A stretch of 10,803 bases of DNA, taken from NCBI GenBank assembly GCA_016208665.1, contig JACQXT010000213.1, positions 1 through 10,803 on the forward strand. Reading direction: 5' to 3'. The notes under the pieces were generated by a model. It worked only from the letters and a program-made list of their open reading frames with translations, had not been told where the DNA came from and ran no database searches. Shown one piece after another: positions 1 to 7,246 of the stretch. Source of the stretch: Chitinivibrionia bacterium (GTDB taxonomy: Bacteria; Krumholzibacteriota; Krumholzibacteriia; WVZY01). Position 1 is the stretch's first letter; each line of letters begins with the position of its first letter. The position numbers were made by a program, and so were the translations under genes.

Positions 1-981
1 AAACTCGAGGTGCGCATCCGCAATGAACACATGATCCACGAGACCGTGCGCAGGGCGATCAAAGACGCCCTCTCCGGGCGAAGCGAACACTCCTTCGAGG
101 TGCATTACCATCCGTCCGAACGCGTTGGGGCGGGCGATCCGCATGAGAGCGCGCACATGGAACTCCCCGAAAATCCCATGGAATCTCTCTTCGGCGGCGC
201 CCTCGTCAAGGAAACTTCCGACGAAGAACCGTCGGAGCGCCGCGATGCGGAATCGAACATCATATCCCTGCAATCGAGGATCAAGGACGCCGCGTCGCTG
301 TTCATGAAAAAGCACCTTGCGGAAACCGACCTCGCGCCGCAGCTCTCTTTGCGTTCGCGCGAGGAAATCGACCGGATGAACGGAACGGCGCCTCCCGTGA
401 GTCCAAAAGCTTCCGGCGATGAAGGGCTCTTCTGGCAGTTCAACAAGAGCTACATATTCATACAGGTTCACGGCGGCCTCGTCATCATAGACCAGCACGC
501 CGCCCACGAACGGATCATCTATGATTCGAGCAGGCGAAACGTGGAACAGGCCGTTGCCGGCTCGCAGCAGCTTCTTTTCCCGATTCATCTCGAGCTTTCG
601 CTCAGCGAACTTGAGGCGTTTCAGACGTCCCGCGATCTGTTCGAGAAGCTCGGATTCGTCATCGAGCCGTTCGGAGGCAAGAGCATCCTGGTGCGCGGAT
701 ACCCGCAGGGCCTCAAGAACTGGGGCGAAGGACGCCTCCTGCTGGAGATATTCGACGACATCATCCAGGACAAGGCTCCGGGCAACACCCATCTCGAAAA
801 GGTGCTCGCGAGCTTCGCGTGCCGCAGCGCCGTCAAGGCCGGCCAGCGGTTGAGCCCGGACGAGATGAAACTGCTCGCCGACCAGCTGTTCGCGGTGGAG
901 AATCCATACTCCTGTCCCCACGGGCGGCCGACCATCCAGCGCATTTCTCTCTCTCAACTCGAAAAATGGTTTCATCGCTGA
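1..981 (+). CDS. mutL: DNA mismatch repair protein MutL, C-terminal part (5' truncated by window edge)
   Basis: MutL couples mismatch recognition by MutS to strand nicking and excision. The frame is open from base 1, so the N-terminal GHKL ATPase and most of the transducer domain lie outside the window. The first residues, KLEVRIRNE, match the end of the transducer domain (family pattern HPxKxEVRF). A low-complexity acidic linker follows (about codons 30-135), then the C-terminal dimerisation and endonuclease domain. That domain shows DQHAAHER at codons 164-171, ACRSAVKAG at about 272-280, CPHGRPT near 305, and a final W-F-H-R matching the FxR motif. These are the metal-binding nuclease motifs of MutL in bacteria without MutH. 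The last acidic residue of DQHA(x)2E(x)4E is Asp rather than the usual Glu. The GTG at base 10 is internal, not a start. miaA follows after 27 nt, a common pairing. Confidence 0.95.
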   Translation, partial: KLEVRIRNEHMIHETVRRAIKDALSGRSEHSFEVHYHPSERVGAGDPHESAHMELPENPMESLFGGALVKETSDEEPSERRDAESNIISLQSRIKDAASLFMKKHLAETDLAPQLSLRSREEIDRMNGTAPPVSPKASGDEGLFWQFNKSYIFIQVHGGLVIIDQHAAHERIIYDSSRRNVEQAVAGSQQLLFPIHLELSLSELEAFQTSRDLFEKLGFVIEPFGGKSILVRGYPQGLKNWGEGRLLLEIFDDIIQDKAPGNTHLEKVLASFACRSAVKAGQRLSPDEMKLLADQLFAVENPYSCPHGRPTIQRISLSQLEKWFHR

Positions 982-1008
982 TGCCGCGCCTCGACGGAAC
1001 CGCACGCA

Positions 1009-1968
1009 ATGCCTGAACACAAAGCCCATAAACGAAGTTATTTCTGCATCGCGATCATGGGTGCGACGGCCACCGGAAAGTCCGCTTTCGCGATCGAGCT
1101 CGCCGGCCGAATCTGCGGCGAGGTCGTATCCATGGATTCCCGGCAGGTGTACCGAGGCATGGACATCGGAACCGCCAAGGTCGGGCTCGCCGAACAACAG
1201 GGCATTCGACACCACCTCATCGATATCATGAATCCGGACGAAGCAAACAGCGCCGGCAAGCACGCACGGCTGGCGCGCGAAGCCATCGGCGAAATCGAGG
1301 CGAGGGGCCGCATTCCCATACTCGCGGGGGGCACCGGCTTGTATTTCCGCGCACTCTTCAAAGGCCTGGCGGACGTCGGCGTCGATGAAGGCGCGCTCCG
1401 CGAAATACGCGAATCCTTTGCCGGAAAATCGACGGATGAACTGTTCGCCGACCTGCAGCGATTCGATCCGGCTCGCGCCCGGAAACTGTCCCGCGGAGAC
1501 AGGATGAGAATTACACGGGCCCTTGAGGTGCGCATTCTCACCGGCCGCACCATATCGGAGCACTTCTCGAACCAGACTGTCGGACAGGAGATCGATGCGA
1601 TCAAGCTCGTGCTCGGCATGCCTCGCGTGGATCTCCGCGGCAGAATCGCCCGCAGAACCCGCGAGATGTTCGGCGCGGGATGGATCGAGGAAGTGCGCAG
1701 CCTCCTTGCGGCCGGCTACAACTCGCTGTCGCCGGGTTTGAACAGCCTGGGCTACAAACAAATCTCCCTCGCGCTCGAATCCGGAAGAAACCCTTGCGAC
1801 GATATGGATGCAATCATCACGCTCACCAGACAGTACGCCAAACGCCAGGAAACGTTCTTCAGACGGGAGGAAGACGCTCTGTGGCTCGATGTTACCGGGG
1901 AGGGATTCAAACGGGAAGCGTACGCGCGTCTCTCGAGCCGCACCCGCTTTAAAAACAACTTGACATGA
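1009..1968 (+). CDS. miaA: tRNA dimethylallyltransferase MiaA
   Basis: MiaA transfers a dimethylallyl group to N6 of A37 in tRNAs that read codons starting with U. This stabilises codon-anticodon pairing and is the first step towards ms2i6A. The 319-residue product is of normal family length (about 300-320). Visible motifs in order are the P-loop GATATGKS at residues 18-25, SMDSRQVYRGMDIGTAK near 41-57 (the DSxQVY tRNA and substrate site), LAGGTGLYFRALFKGL around 105-120, RITRALEVR near 167-175, GYKQ near 247-250, and TRQYAKRQETFFRRE near 273-287. The ATG at 1057 would remove the first beta strand before the P-loop, so the ATG at 1009 is preferred. It has only a weak Shine-Dalgarno sequence (ACGGA, about 12 nt upstream). 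It lies 27 nt after mutL and is probably cotranscribed with it. Its last codons contain a TTGACA that may serve the downstream tRNA. Confidence 0.96.
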   Translation: MPEHKAHKRSYFCIAIMGATATGKSAFAIELAGRICGEVVSMDSRQVYRGMDIGTAKVGLAEQQGIRHHLIDIMNPDEANSAGKHARLAREAIGEIEARGRIPILAGGTGLYFRALFKGLADVGVDEGALREIRESFAGKSTDELFADLQRFDPARARKLSRGDRMRITRALEVRILTGRTISEHFSNQTVGQEIDAIKLVLGMPRVDLRGRIARRTREMFGAGWIEEVRSLLAAGYNSLSPGLNSLGYKQISLALESGRNPCDDMDAIITLTRQYAKRQETFFRREEDALWLDVTGEGFKREAYARLSSRTRFKNNLT

Positions 1969-1992
1969 TCTTTCTAACGTGCTAATTACATT
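1960..1992 (+). promoter_or_regulatory. Candidate sigma-70-type promoter for tRNA-Gly
   Basis: A perfect TTGACA lies at 1960-1965, overlapping the last codon and touching the stop of miaA. It is followed by an AT-rich stretch that stands out in this GC-rich window. The -10 is ambiguous: GCTAAT at 1981-1986 (4/6 matches) gives a short 15-nt spacer, TAATTA at 1983-1988 gives 17 nt but matches poorly, and TTACAT at 1986-1991 gives 20 nt. Any of these places a transcription start shortly before the tRNA at 2007. The -35 is convincing by eye; the exact -10 is inference. Confidence 0.5.
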
Positions 1993-2006
1993 ACTGTTAT
2001 TGGAGA

Positions 2007-2081
2007 GCGGGCATAACTCAGTGGTAGAGTATCAGCTTCCCAAGCTGAGGGTCGCGGGTTCGAATCCCGTTGCCCGCTCCA
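2007..2081 (+). tRNA. tRNA-Gly (anticodon CCC)
   Basis: A full cloverleaf can be drawn by hand. The 7-bp acceptor is GCGGGCA/TGCCCGC with no mismatch. The D stem is ACTC/GAGT, and the anticodon stem TCAGC/GCTGA encloses loop TTCCCAA with CCC at 2039-2041. The T stem GCGGG/CCCGT has one G-U pair and encloses TTCGAAT. The discriminator base is T (2078), as expected for bacterial tRNA-Gly, and CCA is encoded at 2079-2081. It decodes GGG glycine codons. No intrinsic terminator separates it from the lipoprotein gene that starts 30 nt later, so the two may share a transcript that is cut by tRNA-processing enzymes. Confidence 0.97.
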
Positions 2082-2111
2082 TTTCCTTTTCGCTCGGGAT
2101 CGCATTCATAC

Positions 2112-2897
2112 GTGAAAGCAAAGATACTGGCAATCGCTCTACTCCTGCCGCTCCTGCTTTTCAACTCTTGCTCCAGTTCGAGGCGGGCGGGCACCCGGTC
2201 AGATGTTCAGAACGCGATAGAGTTGTTCGTTGCCGGCCGCTACGAAGCCGCCAGGGCGGAATTCGAAGGGCTCACGAAGAGTCTCAACGGCGAGGACCTC
2301 TGCGCGGCATATCTGTACCTCGGCCGCTGCTACTTCGAGATGGGAAATCTTGAGAAGGCGGGGGAAGTGTTCTCGACGGGACGGGTCGCTTGCGGCGAGG
2401 AGCCGTTCGCCGAGCATCTGATGCAGGTGCAAAACTACCTGAGGGTCTCGCCGGCGGCGATCGCGGGCGCTGCATTCATAACGCGAGCCCAATGTGCGTG
2501 TCTTCTGGCCTATTACTTCGGAGACGCGAGCGCCGGCGCACCCATGGCTCAACCGGGCATCGCGAAGGATCCCGCGGACGCGGCGTCGCATTGGGCCATA
2601 GGCGCCATCCGCGAGGTTCTCAGGACGGGGCTCATGGAGACGCTCCCGGACGGCCTTTTTCATCCCGACGAAGCGGTCACCCGGGCGGCGTTCGTCTTTA
2701 TCGCGGGGAGCGCGATCAAACGATTCGAGCCTGGCCCCGGGACCGATCTCGAGGGAGCCTTCCCGGAAGGCGTGGAACAGAAGATCGGCATGTACGCCGG
2801 CGTTGCCGCGTCGGACGGCGGGCCGTTCGTTTCCGGACGGGATGCGGTGAATCTACTCGACAATATCGCGCGAAACACCGGACATGCGCATGAATAA
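2112..2897 (+). CDS. Putative lipoprotein with TPR-like and SLH-like regions
   Basis: I do not recognise a named gene. From the GTG at 2112 the product is 261 residues. It begins with a lipoprotein signal peptide: VKAK, a hydrophobic core, then LLLFNSC with the lipid-acceptor Cys at residue 20. The lipobox FNSC is looser than the consensus. Residues about 31-110 are helical with a TPR-like pattern (FVAGRYEAARAEFEGL, then AAYLYLGRCYFEMGNLEKAGEVF). Residues about 120-205 resemble an S-layer homology unit: ITRAQ, then SHWAIGAI, TGLMETLPDGLFHPDEAVTRA. A degenerate third unit may lie at 213-254. Such a protein would be membrane-anchored and able to bind peptidoglycan or a wall polymer; this is inference. 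GTG is the only start between the tRNA and the signal peptide; an upstream ATG lies inside the tRNA. The Shine-Dalgarno is poor. The 3' end overlaps the next gene by up to 14 nt. Confidence 0.8.
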   Translation: MKAKILAIALLLPLLLFNSCSSSRRAGTRSDVQNAIELFVAGRYEAARAEFEGLTKSLNGEDLCAAYLYLGRCYFEMGNLEKAGEVFSTGRVACGEEPFAEHLMQVQNYLRVSPAAIAGAAFITRAQCACLLAYYFGDASAGAPMAQPGIAKDPADAASHWAIGAIREVLRTGLMETLPDGLFHPDEAVTRAAFVFIAGSAIKRFEPGPGTDLEGAFPEGVEQKIGMYAGVAASDGGPFVSGRDAVNLLDNIARNTGHAHE

Positions 2898-4221
2898 CGA
2901 ATCGCTGTGCATAATCGCCATGAACGATCCCGCCCTCTACGGCATCGATGAGGACGCGCTCAGCATCGGCGACGAGGTGCTCGAGGTGGACGGACATGCG
3001 GCCCGCGACCAGCTCGATTTTCACTTCTTCTCCGCCTCGCACGAATCGCCTCGCCTGACCGTCCGCAAGAAGACCGGCGAGATACGCACCGTCGAGCTTG
3101 ACGCCGACACCCTCGATCAGTTGGATATACGGTTCACTCCCATGACGTTCAGGGGCTGCAGGTGCAAATGCCCCTTCTGTTTCGTCGATCAGATGCCGCC
3201 GGGGCTGAGGGCGACGCTGTATCAGAAGGACGAGGACTACCGCCTCAGCTTTCTCTACGGCAATTATACGACGATGAACGATCTTGCGGCGGCCGATATC
3301 GAGAAAATCGTTTCGCAGAGTCTCCAGCCCCAGTTCGTCTCCGTGCACGCGCTCGAGAAGGATGTGCGCGAAGCCGTGTTCGGCAGGCCGATGAAACGGG
3401 ACATCGCGAAGACGCTGAAGACGCTCGCCCGCGGAGGCATCTCCATACGCGCACAGGTCGTGCTCTGCCCCGGCATCAATGACGGGGTTCACCTCGAGCG
3501 CACGATCGAGGGGCTCGAGGCCCTTGACGAACGCATCGAGAGCCTCTCCGTCGTACCGGTGGGGTTGACCAGGCACAGACAGGGCCACCCGGAGATCAGG
3601 CGTTTCGCTGCGTCGGAGCACGGAGGCGTCATCGATCTCATCGAACACTACCAGCGGCGCTTCCTCGAAGGGCCGCGCGGGAGCCGTTTCGTATTCGCCT
3701 CGGATGAGTGGTACCTCGCAGGCGAACGCGCACTCCCTCCATATGAGAGTTATGAGGATTTTCAACAAATAGACAACGGAGTCGGCATGACCCGAAGCTT
3801 CGAGCGCGAAGTCGTGGAGGATCTCGACATCGCAGGCGTCCCTCCCCGGCTGGACGATATAGGCATCGTCACGGGCTGGCTTGGGCGCCGGGTGTTCGAG
3901 GAGTACATTTTCCCGCTCCTCGACCGCGCGGGCGTGCCGGTCTGTCCGGAACTGCTGACGGTGAACAATAAGTTTTTCGGAGACATGGTGACCGTCTCGG
4001 GACTCCTCACCGCCGCCGACATTATCGAACGGCTGAAGGGCGCGAGCGAAGATACGCTCTGCCTGCTGCCGTTCAACTGCCTGAATTATGAGGGCTCCTT
4101 CATCGACGGACCCGATCTGGAGTACGTGCGCCGGGAGACCGGCAGGCGGATCATGGTGCCGGAATACTCGTTGATTCGCAGCATCAACGAGTGCCGCGAT
4201 GTCGGGGGGAGCGCGGAATGA
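2884..4221 (+). CDS. DUF512 radical SAM protein with N-terminal PDZ-like domain (TIGR03279-like)
   Basis: A 445-residue member of the PDZ-radical SAM-DUF512 family. The biochemical role of this family is not established as far as I know, so no reaction is assigned. Residues about 5-50 form the PDZ-like segment (LSIGDEVLEVDG, RDQLDFHF). The iron-sulfur motif is CX3CX2C at Cys92, Cys96 and Cys99, followed by the family signature FCFVDQMPPGLR, then KDEDYRLSFLYGNYTTMND and FVSVHA. Further on come AQVVLCPGINDG, VVPVGLTRHRQGH, ASDEWYLAGE and NGVGM. The DUF512 part ends with VNNKFFGDMVTVSGLL and LLPFNCLNYEG. Cys94 is an extra cysteine where relatives usually have Asn. It overlaps the upstream lipoprotein gene and shares ATGA with der at 4218-4221, so it is probably translationally coupled. 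A second ATG at 2890 is an alternative start. Linkage to der, plsY and gpsA is, from memory, common in Clostridia. Confidence 0.92.
   Translation: MRMNNESLCIIAMNDPALYGIDEDALSIGDEVLEVDGHAARDQLDFHFFSASHESPRLTVRKKTGEIRTVELDADTLDQLDIRFTPMTFRGCRCKCPFCFVDQMPPGLRATLYQKDEDYRLSFLYGNYTTMNDLAAADIEKIVSQSLQPQFVSVHALEKDVREAVFGRPMKRDIAKTLKTLARGGISIRAQVVLCPGINDGVHLERTIEGLEALDERIESLSVVPVGLTRHRQGHPEIRRFAASEHGGVIDLIEHYQRRFLEGPRGSRFVFASDEWYLAGERALPPYESYEDFQQIDNGVGMTRSFEREVVEDLDIAGVPPRLDDIGIVTGWLGRRVFEEYIFPLLDRAGVPVCPELLTVNNKFFGDMVTVSGLLTAADIIERLKGASEDTLCLLPFNCLNYEGSFIDGPDLEYVRRETGRRIMVPEYSLIRSINECRDVGGSAE
4204..4210 (+). promoter_or_regulatory. Shine-Dalgarno for der
   Basis: The purine run GGGGGGA lies 7 nt before the ATG at 4218, inside the 3' end of the preceding gene. 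It supports 4218 as the der start over a further upstream codon, and suggests coupled translation across the ATGA overlap. Confidence 0.55.
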
Positions 4222-5534
4222 GCGATCTCCCGAGAGTTGCGATCGTGGGCAGGCCGAACGTGGGCAAGTCCACGCTCTTCAACAGAATCACGCGCAAGCG
4301 CAAGGCCATCGTGCACGAGATGCCGGGCGTCACGAGGGACATCCAGCGTTTGCCGACCGACTGGAACGGCGTTCCCTTCGAAGTCATCGATACGGGAGGG
4401 CTTTTTTCGGGAGTGGACGATCCGCTGATCAGGGAAGTGGAGGAAAAGGCCCTTCACGAAGCCTTGAATGCGGATGCGTTGATCATGGTGACGGATGCTC
4501 AGACCGGACTGACTCCGGTGGATTCGATGATCGCCCAGGAGCTGCGCAACACCAATCTGCCGGTGTTTGTCGTCGCAAACAAGGTGGAAAAGGCCGGAGC
4601 CGCGGGGAGCGAGTTCTTTGCGCTCGGCTTCGGCGATGTATACGAAATCAGCGCGTTGCACGGCCTCGGCACCGGCGATCTCCTGGACGATGTCGTTGCG
4701 GTGCTGCCGAAACGCGCCCTCGCCGATGCGTCGGACGAGCTCAGGATCGCCGTCGTCGGCAGGCCCAACGTCGGCAAATCGAGCCTCATCAACCGGCTCC
4801 TCGGCAAGGAAGTGAACATCGTCGACGAGCGCCCCGGAACGACGCGGGACAGCATCGATCTCAGGCTGAAATGGCACAACAGGAATCTCCTCATCGTCGA
4901 CACGGCCGGCATCAAGCGGCGCACCCAGACGAAGGACGGGGTCTCGACGCTCAGCACCTTGAAGAGCCTCGAGGCGATCGAACGCGCCGACGTGGTGGTG
5001 ATCATGCTCGACGCCACGCTCGCGCTCTCCAACCAGGACGTGAAGGTGGGGAGCTACGCGCACAAAGAGGGAAAAGGCGTGATCATATGCGTCAACAAGT
5101 GGGATCTCGTCGAAAAGGGCAACAAGACGTCGAACGAGTTCGAGCGCGCGATCCGCGGCCGCTTCAAGTTTCTGAGCTACGCGCCGGTGCTGTTCATCTC
5201 CGCCGTATCCGGCCAGCGCACGAGCAAGATTCTTTCCATTCTGTGGGAGATCAAAGAAGCGCGCGAAACCCGCATCGCCACGCACGAGCTCAACAAGTAC
5301 ATCGAATCGGTGACGGCGTTCACCCCGCCGCCGTCGCACGCCGGCGGGACGGGCAAGATCTATTATGCGACGCAAACCGATGTCGCCCCGCCGAACTTCA
5401 CCCTGTTCGTCAACAAACGGGCGTATTTCGACAGGTCGTACATACGTTTTATCAATAACAAGCTGCGCGAGAAGTACTCGTTCATGGGAACGCTCATACG
5501 CATCAATCTCGTGGGAAAGAAGAAGAGAGGATAA
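4218..5534 (+). CDS. der: Ribosome-assembly GTPase Der (EngA)
   Basis: Der is an essential GTPase with two tandem G domains and a C-terminal KH-like domain, acting in maturation of the 50S subunit. The product is 438 residues, the normal length. G domain 1 has GRPNVGKS at residues 11-18, PGVTRD near 36-41, DTGG near 58-61 and NKVE at 121-124. G domain 2 has GRPNVGKS at 171-178, then PGTTRDSIDL, DTAGIKRR and NKWDLVEKG. The KH-like end follows (ELNKYIESV, TPPP, GKIYYATQ, FVNKRAYF). Minor variants are NKVE in place of NKxD in the first domain, also known in some Der proteins, and GVTRDIQR where GVTRDR is usual. The start at 4218 places MSDLPRVAIV directly before the first P-loop. The 4-nt overlap upstream and a 2-nt gap to plsY point to one operon. 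Confidence 0.97.
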   Translation: MSDLPRVAIVGRPNVGKSTLFNRITRKRKAIVHEMPGVTRDIQRLPTDWNGVPFEVIDTGGLFSGVDDPLIREVEEKALHEALNADALIMVTDAQTGLTPVDSMIAQELRNTNLPVFVVANKVEKAGAAGSEFFALGFGDVYEISALHGLGTGDLLDDVVAVLPKRALADASDELRIAVVGRPNVGKSSLINRLLGKEVNIVDERPGTTRDSIDLRLKWHNRNLLIVDTAGIKRRTQTKDGVSTLSTLKSLEAIERADVVVIMLDATLALSNQDVKVGSYAHKEGKGVIICVNKWDLVEKGNKTSNEFERAIRGRFKFLSYAPVLFISAVSGQRTSKILSILWEIKEARETRIATHELNKYIESVTAFTPPPSHAGGTGKIYYATQTDVAPPNFTLFVNKRAYFDRSYIRFINNKLREKYSFMGTLIRINLVGKKKRG

Positions 5535-5536
5535 TC

Positions 5537-6184
5537 GTGCCCGCCTTCATTGCAATCGCATTGGCAAGCTACCTGCTGGGCGCCATACCGTTCAGCTATA
5601 TCGCCGGAAAGATCTTCGCCGGCATCGACCTTCGAGAACACGGGAGCGGCAACCTCGGCGCATCCAACACATTCCGCATGCTCGGTCCGAAGATCGCGAT
5701 CCCGGTCCTCATCGGCGACATCGCCAAGGGATTCCTGCCGGTCCGCTTCGCGTATCTTGCGAACACGGCGCAGAGCCTATCCGGCGCCGCCGATGCGCCG
5801 GTCCTTCAGCTTATGCTCGTCGCGGCCCTCGCCGCCGTCATCGGACACATGTATTCCGTGTTTGTCGGGTTCTCGGGAGGAAAGGGCATCGCCACCACCG
5901 CGGGAGCGTTCCTCGCGCTTGTTCCATGGGCGTTTCTCGGCGCCTTTATCGTGTGGCTGCTCTTCTTCGCCGCCTCGCGCATCGTTTCACTTGCCAGCCT
6001 TGCGGGCGCCGTCACGCTGCCGTTATTCGTATATGCGAGCGGAAGGCTCGGGATGGGCGACCCTCACTGGTCGCTGCTCGCGCTTTCGTTCGTCATAACG
6101 CTCGTCGTTCTTTTCAAGCACAAGGCCAATATCCGCAGGCTGATGGCGGGCACCGAGCCTGCGCTGTCGCGAAAGAAGAAGTGA
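5537..6184 (+). CDS. plsY: Glycerol-3-phosphate acyltransferase PlsY
   Basis: PlsY is an integral membrane enzyme that transfers an acyl group from acyl-phosphate to the sn-1 position of glycerol-3-phosphate, making lysophosphatidic acid. The 215-residue protein is almost entirely hydrophobic helices. Family motifs are visible: LLGAIPFSYIAGK near 13-25, GSGNLGASNTFR at 36-47 (usual GSGNxGATNxxR, with Ser for Thr), DIAKG at 61-65, and GHMYSVFVGFSGGKGIAT at 103-120. The GTG start at 5537 is preceded by GAGAGG in the last codons of der and yields the expected N-terminal helix. The gap to der is 2 nt and the gap to gpsA is 4 nt. Being next to gpsA, which makes its substrate, fits a phospholipid precursor module. 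Confidence 0.95.
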   Translation: MPAFIAIALASYLLGAIPFSYIAGKIFAGIDLREHGSGNLGASNTFRMLGPKIAIPVLIGDIAKGFLPVRFAYLANTAQSLSGAADAPVLQLMLVAALAAVIGHMYSVFVGFSGGKGIATTAGAFLALVPWAFLGAFIVWLLFFAASRIVSLASLAGAVTLPLFVYASGRLGMGDPHWSLLALSFVITLVVLFKHKANIRRLMAGTEPALSRKKK

Positions 6185-6188
6185 GGCC

Positions 6189-7244
6189 ATGAAACCGGTT
6201 CGGGACATCTGCGTATTGGGAGCGGGCAGCTGGGGAACAACGCTCGCCATTCTCCTCTCGGAGAACGGATTCGCGATCAGGCTGTGGGAGTTCTTCCCCG
6301 AGCACGTCGACGCCATGCTCAGGGACCGGGAAAACAGGAAGTTTCTTCCGGGCATTCCCATCCCGCGAGGCATCGAAATCGGCTCCGACATGGACCGCGC
6401 CGTCCGGGGCGCCGACCTTCTCGTTTTTGTCGTTCCTTCGCATGTCGTCCGAAGCGTCGCTCGGAACGTCGCCGAGCGCGGCGGGTTTGCCGCCGAGGCG
6501 ATCTTCGTAAACGCAGCCAAAGGCCTGGAGGAAGGCTCCCTCAAGCGAATGAGTCAGGTCCTTCAGGACGAGCTGCCGGGAAGCGAATCCCGCATCTTTT
6601 CACTCATCGGCCCCAGCCATGCCGAAGAGGTGAGCCGGCGAATGCCCACGTCGGTCGTGGTCGCCGGCGAGCGGGGCGAGGCCATCAAGGAAGTGCAGCG
6701 GGTCTTCTTCCGGCCGTACTTTCGCGTCTATACGAACGACGATATCGTCGGGGCCGAGATCGCGGTGGCCCTCAAGAATATCATCGCAATCGCGGCGGGC
6801 GTCTGCGACGGCTTGGGATACGGCGATAACACGAAAGCCGCCCTCCTGACGCGCGGCCTGGTGGAGATCAGCAGGCTGGGATGCGCCCTCGGGGCGAAGC
6901 GGGAGACATTTGCAGGCCTTGCGGGCATCGGCGACCTCATCGTCACCTGCTGCAGCAAGCACAGCAGAAACCGCTACGTGGGAGAACGGATCGGCAAGGG
7001 CGAAACGCTCGAGCACGTGCTCGCCGGCATGGTAATGGTGGCGGAAGGCGTGCGGACGACCAGGGCCGCCGTCGAACTCGGAAAAGAAAAGGGAATAGAG
7101 CTGCCCATCATCGAGAGCACTTACAACATCCTGTTCAACGGCAAGGATCCGCGGGAGGCGATCACCGAACTCATGAACCGCCCTCCGACCGAGGAAATGC
7201 GTTGGGCGGCATCGCACACACAGATCGATACTGCAAGGGGGTGA
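6189..7244 (+). CDS. gpsA: Glycerol-3-phosphate dehydrogenase [NAD(P)+] GpsA
   Basis: GpsA reduces dihydroxyacetone phosphate to sn-glycerol-3-phosphate in the cytosol, supplying the backbone used by PlsY. The 351-residue product starts with a Rossmann dinucleotide-binding loop, GAGSWGT at 11-17. It continues with FVVPSH at 80-85, NAAKGLE at 108-114, LIGPSHAEEV at 139-148, and the catalytic-lysine motif VALKNIIAIAAG at 193-204 (Lys196). Next come GDNTKAALLTRGL near 212-224, AGLAGIGDLIVTC near 242-254, and SRNRYVG near 259-265. The length is slightly above the usual 330-340, with a short extra C-terminal tail. The ATG start follows plsY by 4 nt with GAGG very close upstream, consistent with translational coupling. 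The stop lies 2 nt before the preferred merR start. Confidence 0.97.
   Translation: MKPVRDICVLGAGSWGTTLAILLSENGFAIRLWEFFPEHVDAMLRDRENRKFLPGIPIPRGIEIGSDMDRAVRGADLLVFVVPSHVVRSVARNVAERGGFAAEAIFVNAAKGLEEGSLKRMSQVLQDELPGSESRIFSLIGPSHAEEVSRRMPTSVVVAGERGEAIKEVQRVFFRPYFRVYTNDDIVGAEIAVALKNIIAIAAGVCDGLGYGDNTKAALLTRGLVEISRLGCALGAKRETFAGLAGIGDLIVTCCSKHSRNRYVGERIGKGETLEHVLAGMVMVAEGVRTTRAAVELGKEKGIELPIIESTYNILFNGKDPREAITELMNRPPTEEMRWAASHTQIDTARG
7235..7240 (+). promoter_or_regulatory. Shine-Dalgarno that selects the merR start
   Basis: AGGGGG at 7235-7240 sits directly against the in-frame GTG at 7241 but 6 nt from the in-frame GTG at 7247. The spacing favours 7247 as the true start and leaves a 2-nt gap after gpsA. 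Confidence 0.5.
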
Positions 7245-7246
7245 GC

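Noticed and set aside
1979..2353. Plus-strand open frame running through tRNA-Gly (translation includes [29 protein letters not shown] text)
   Set aside because: This is the familiar spurious translation of a tRNA gene; the part after it is out of frame with the lipoprotein.
2716..3768. Long minus-strand open frame of 350 codons opposite the DUF512 gene
   Set aside because: It is antisense to a clear radical SAM gene, low in motifs and consistent with codon-bias mirror effects.
4086..5375. Long minus-strand open frame of 429 codons opposite der
   Set aside because: It is the shadow of der and the end of the DUF512 gene in GC-rich DNA. Its translation is rich in Arg, Asp, Val and His, with no recognisable motif, while the + strand encodes a textbook Der.
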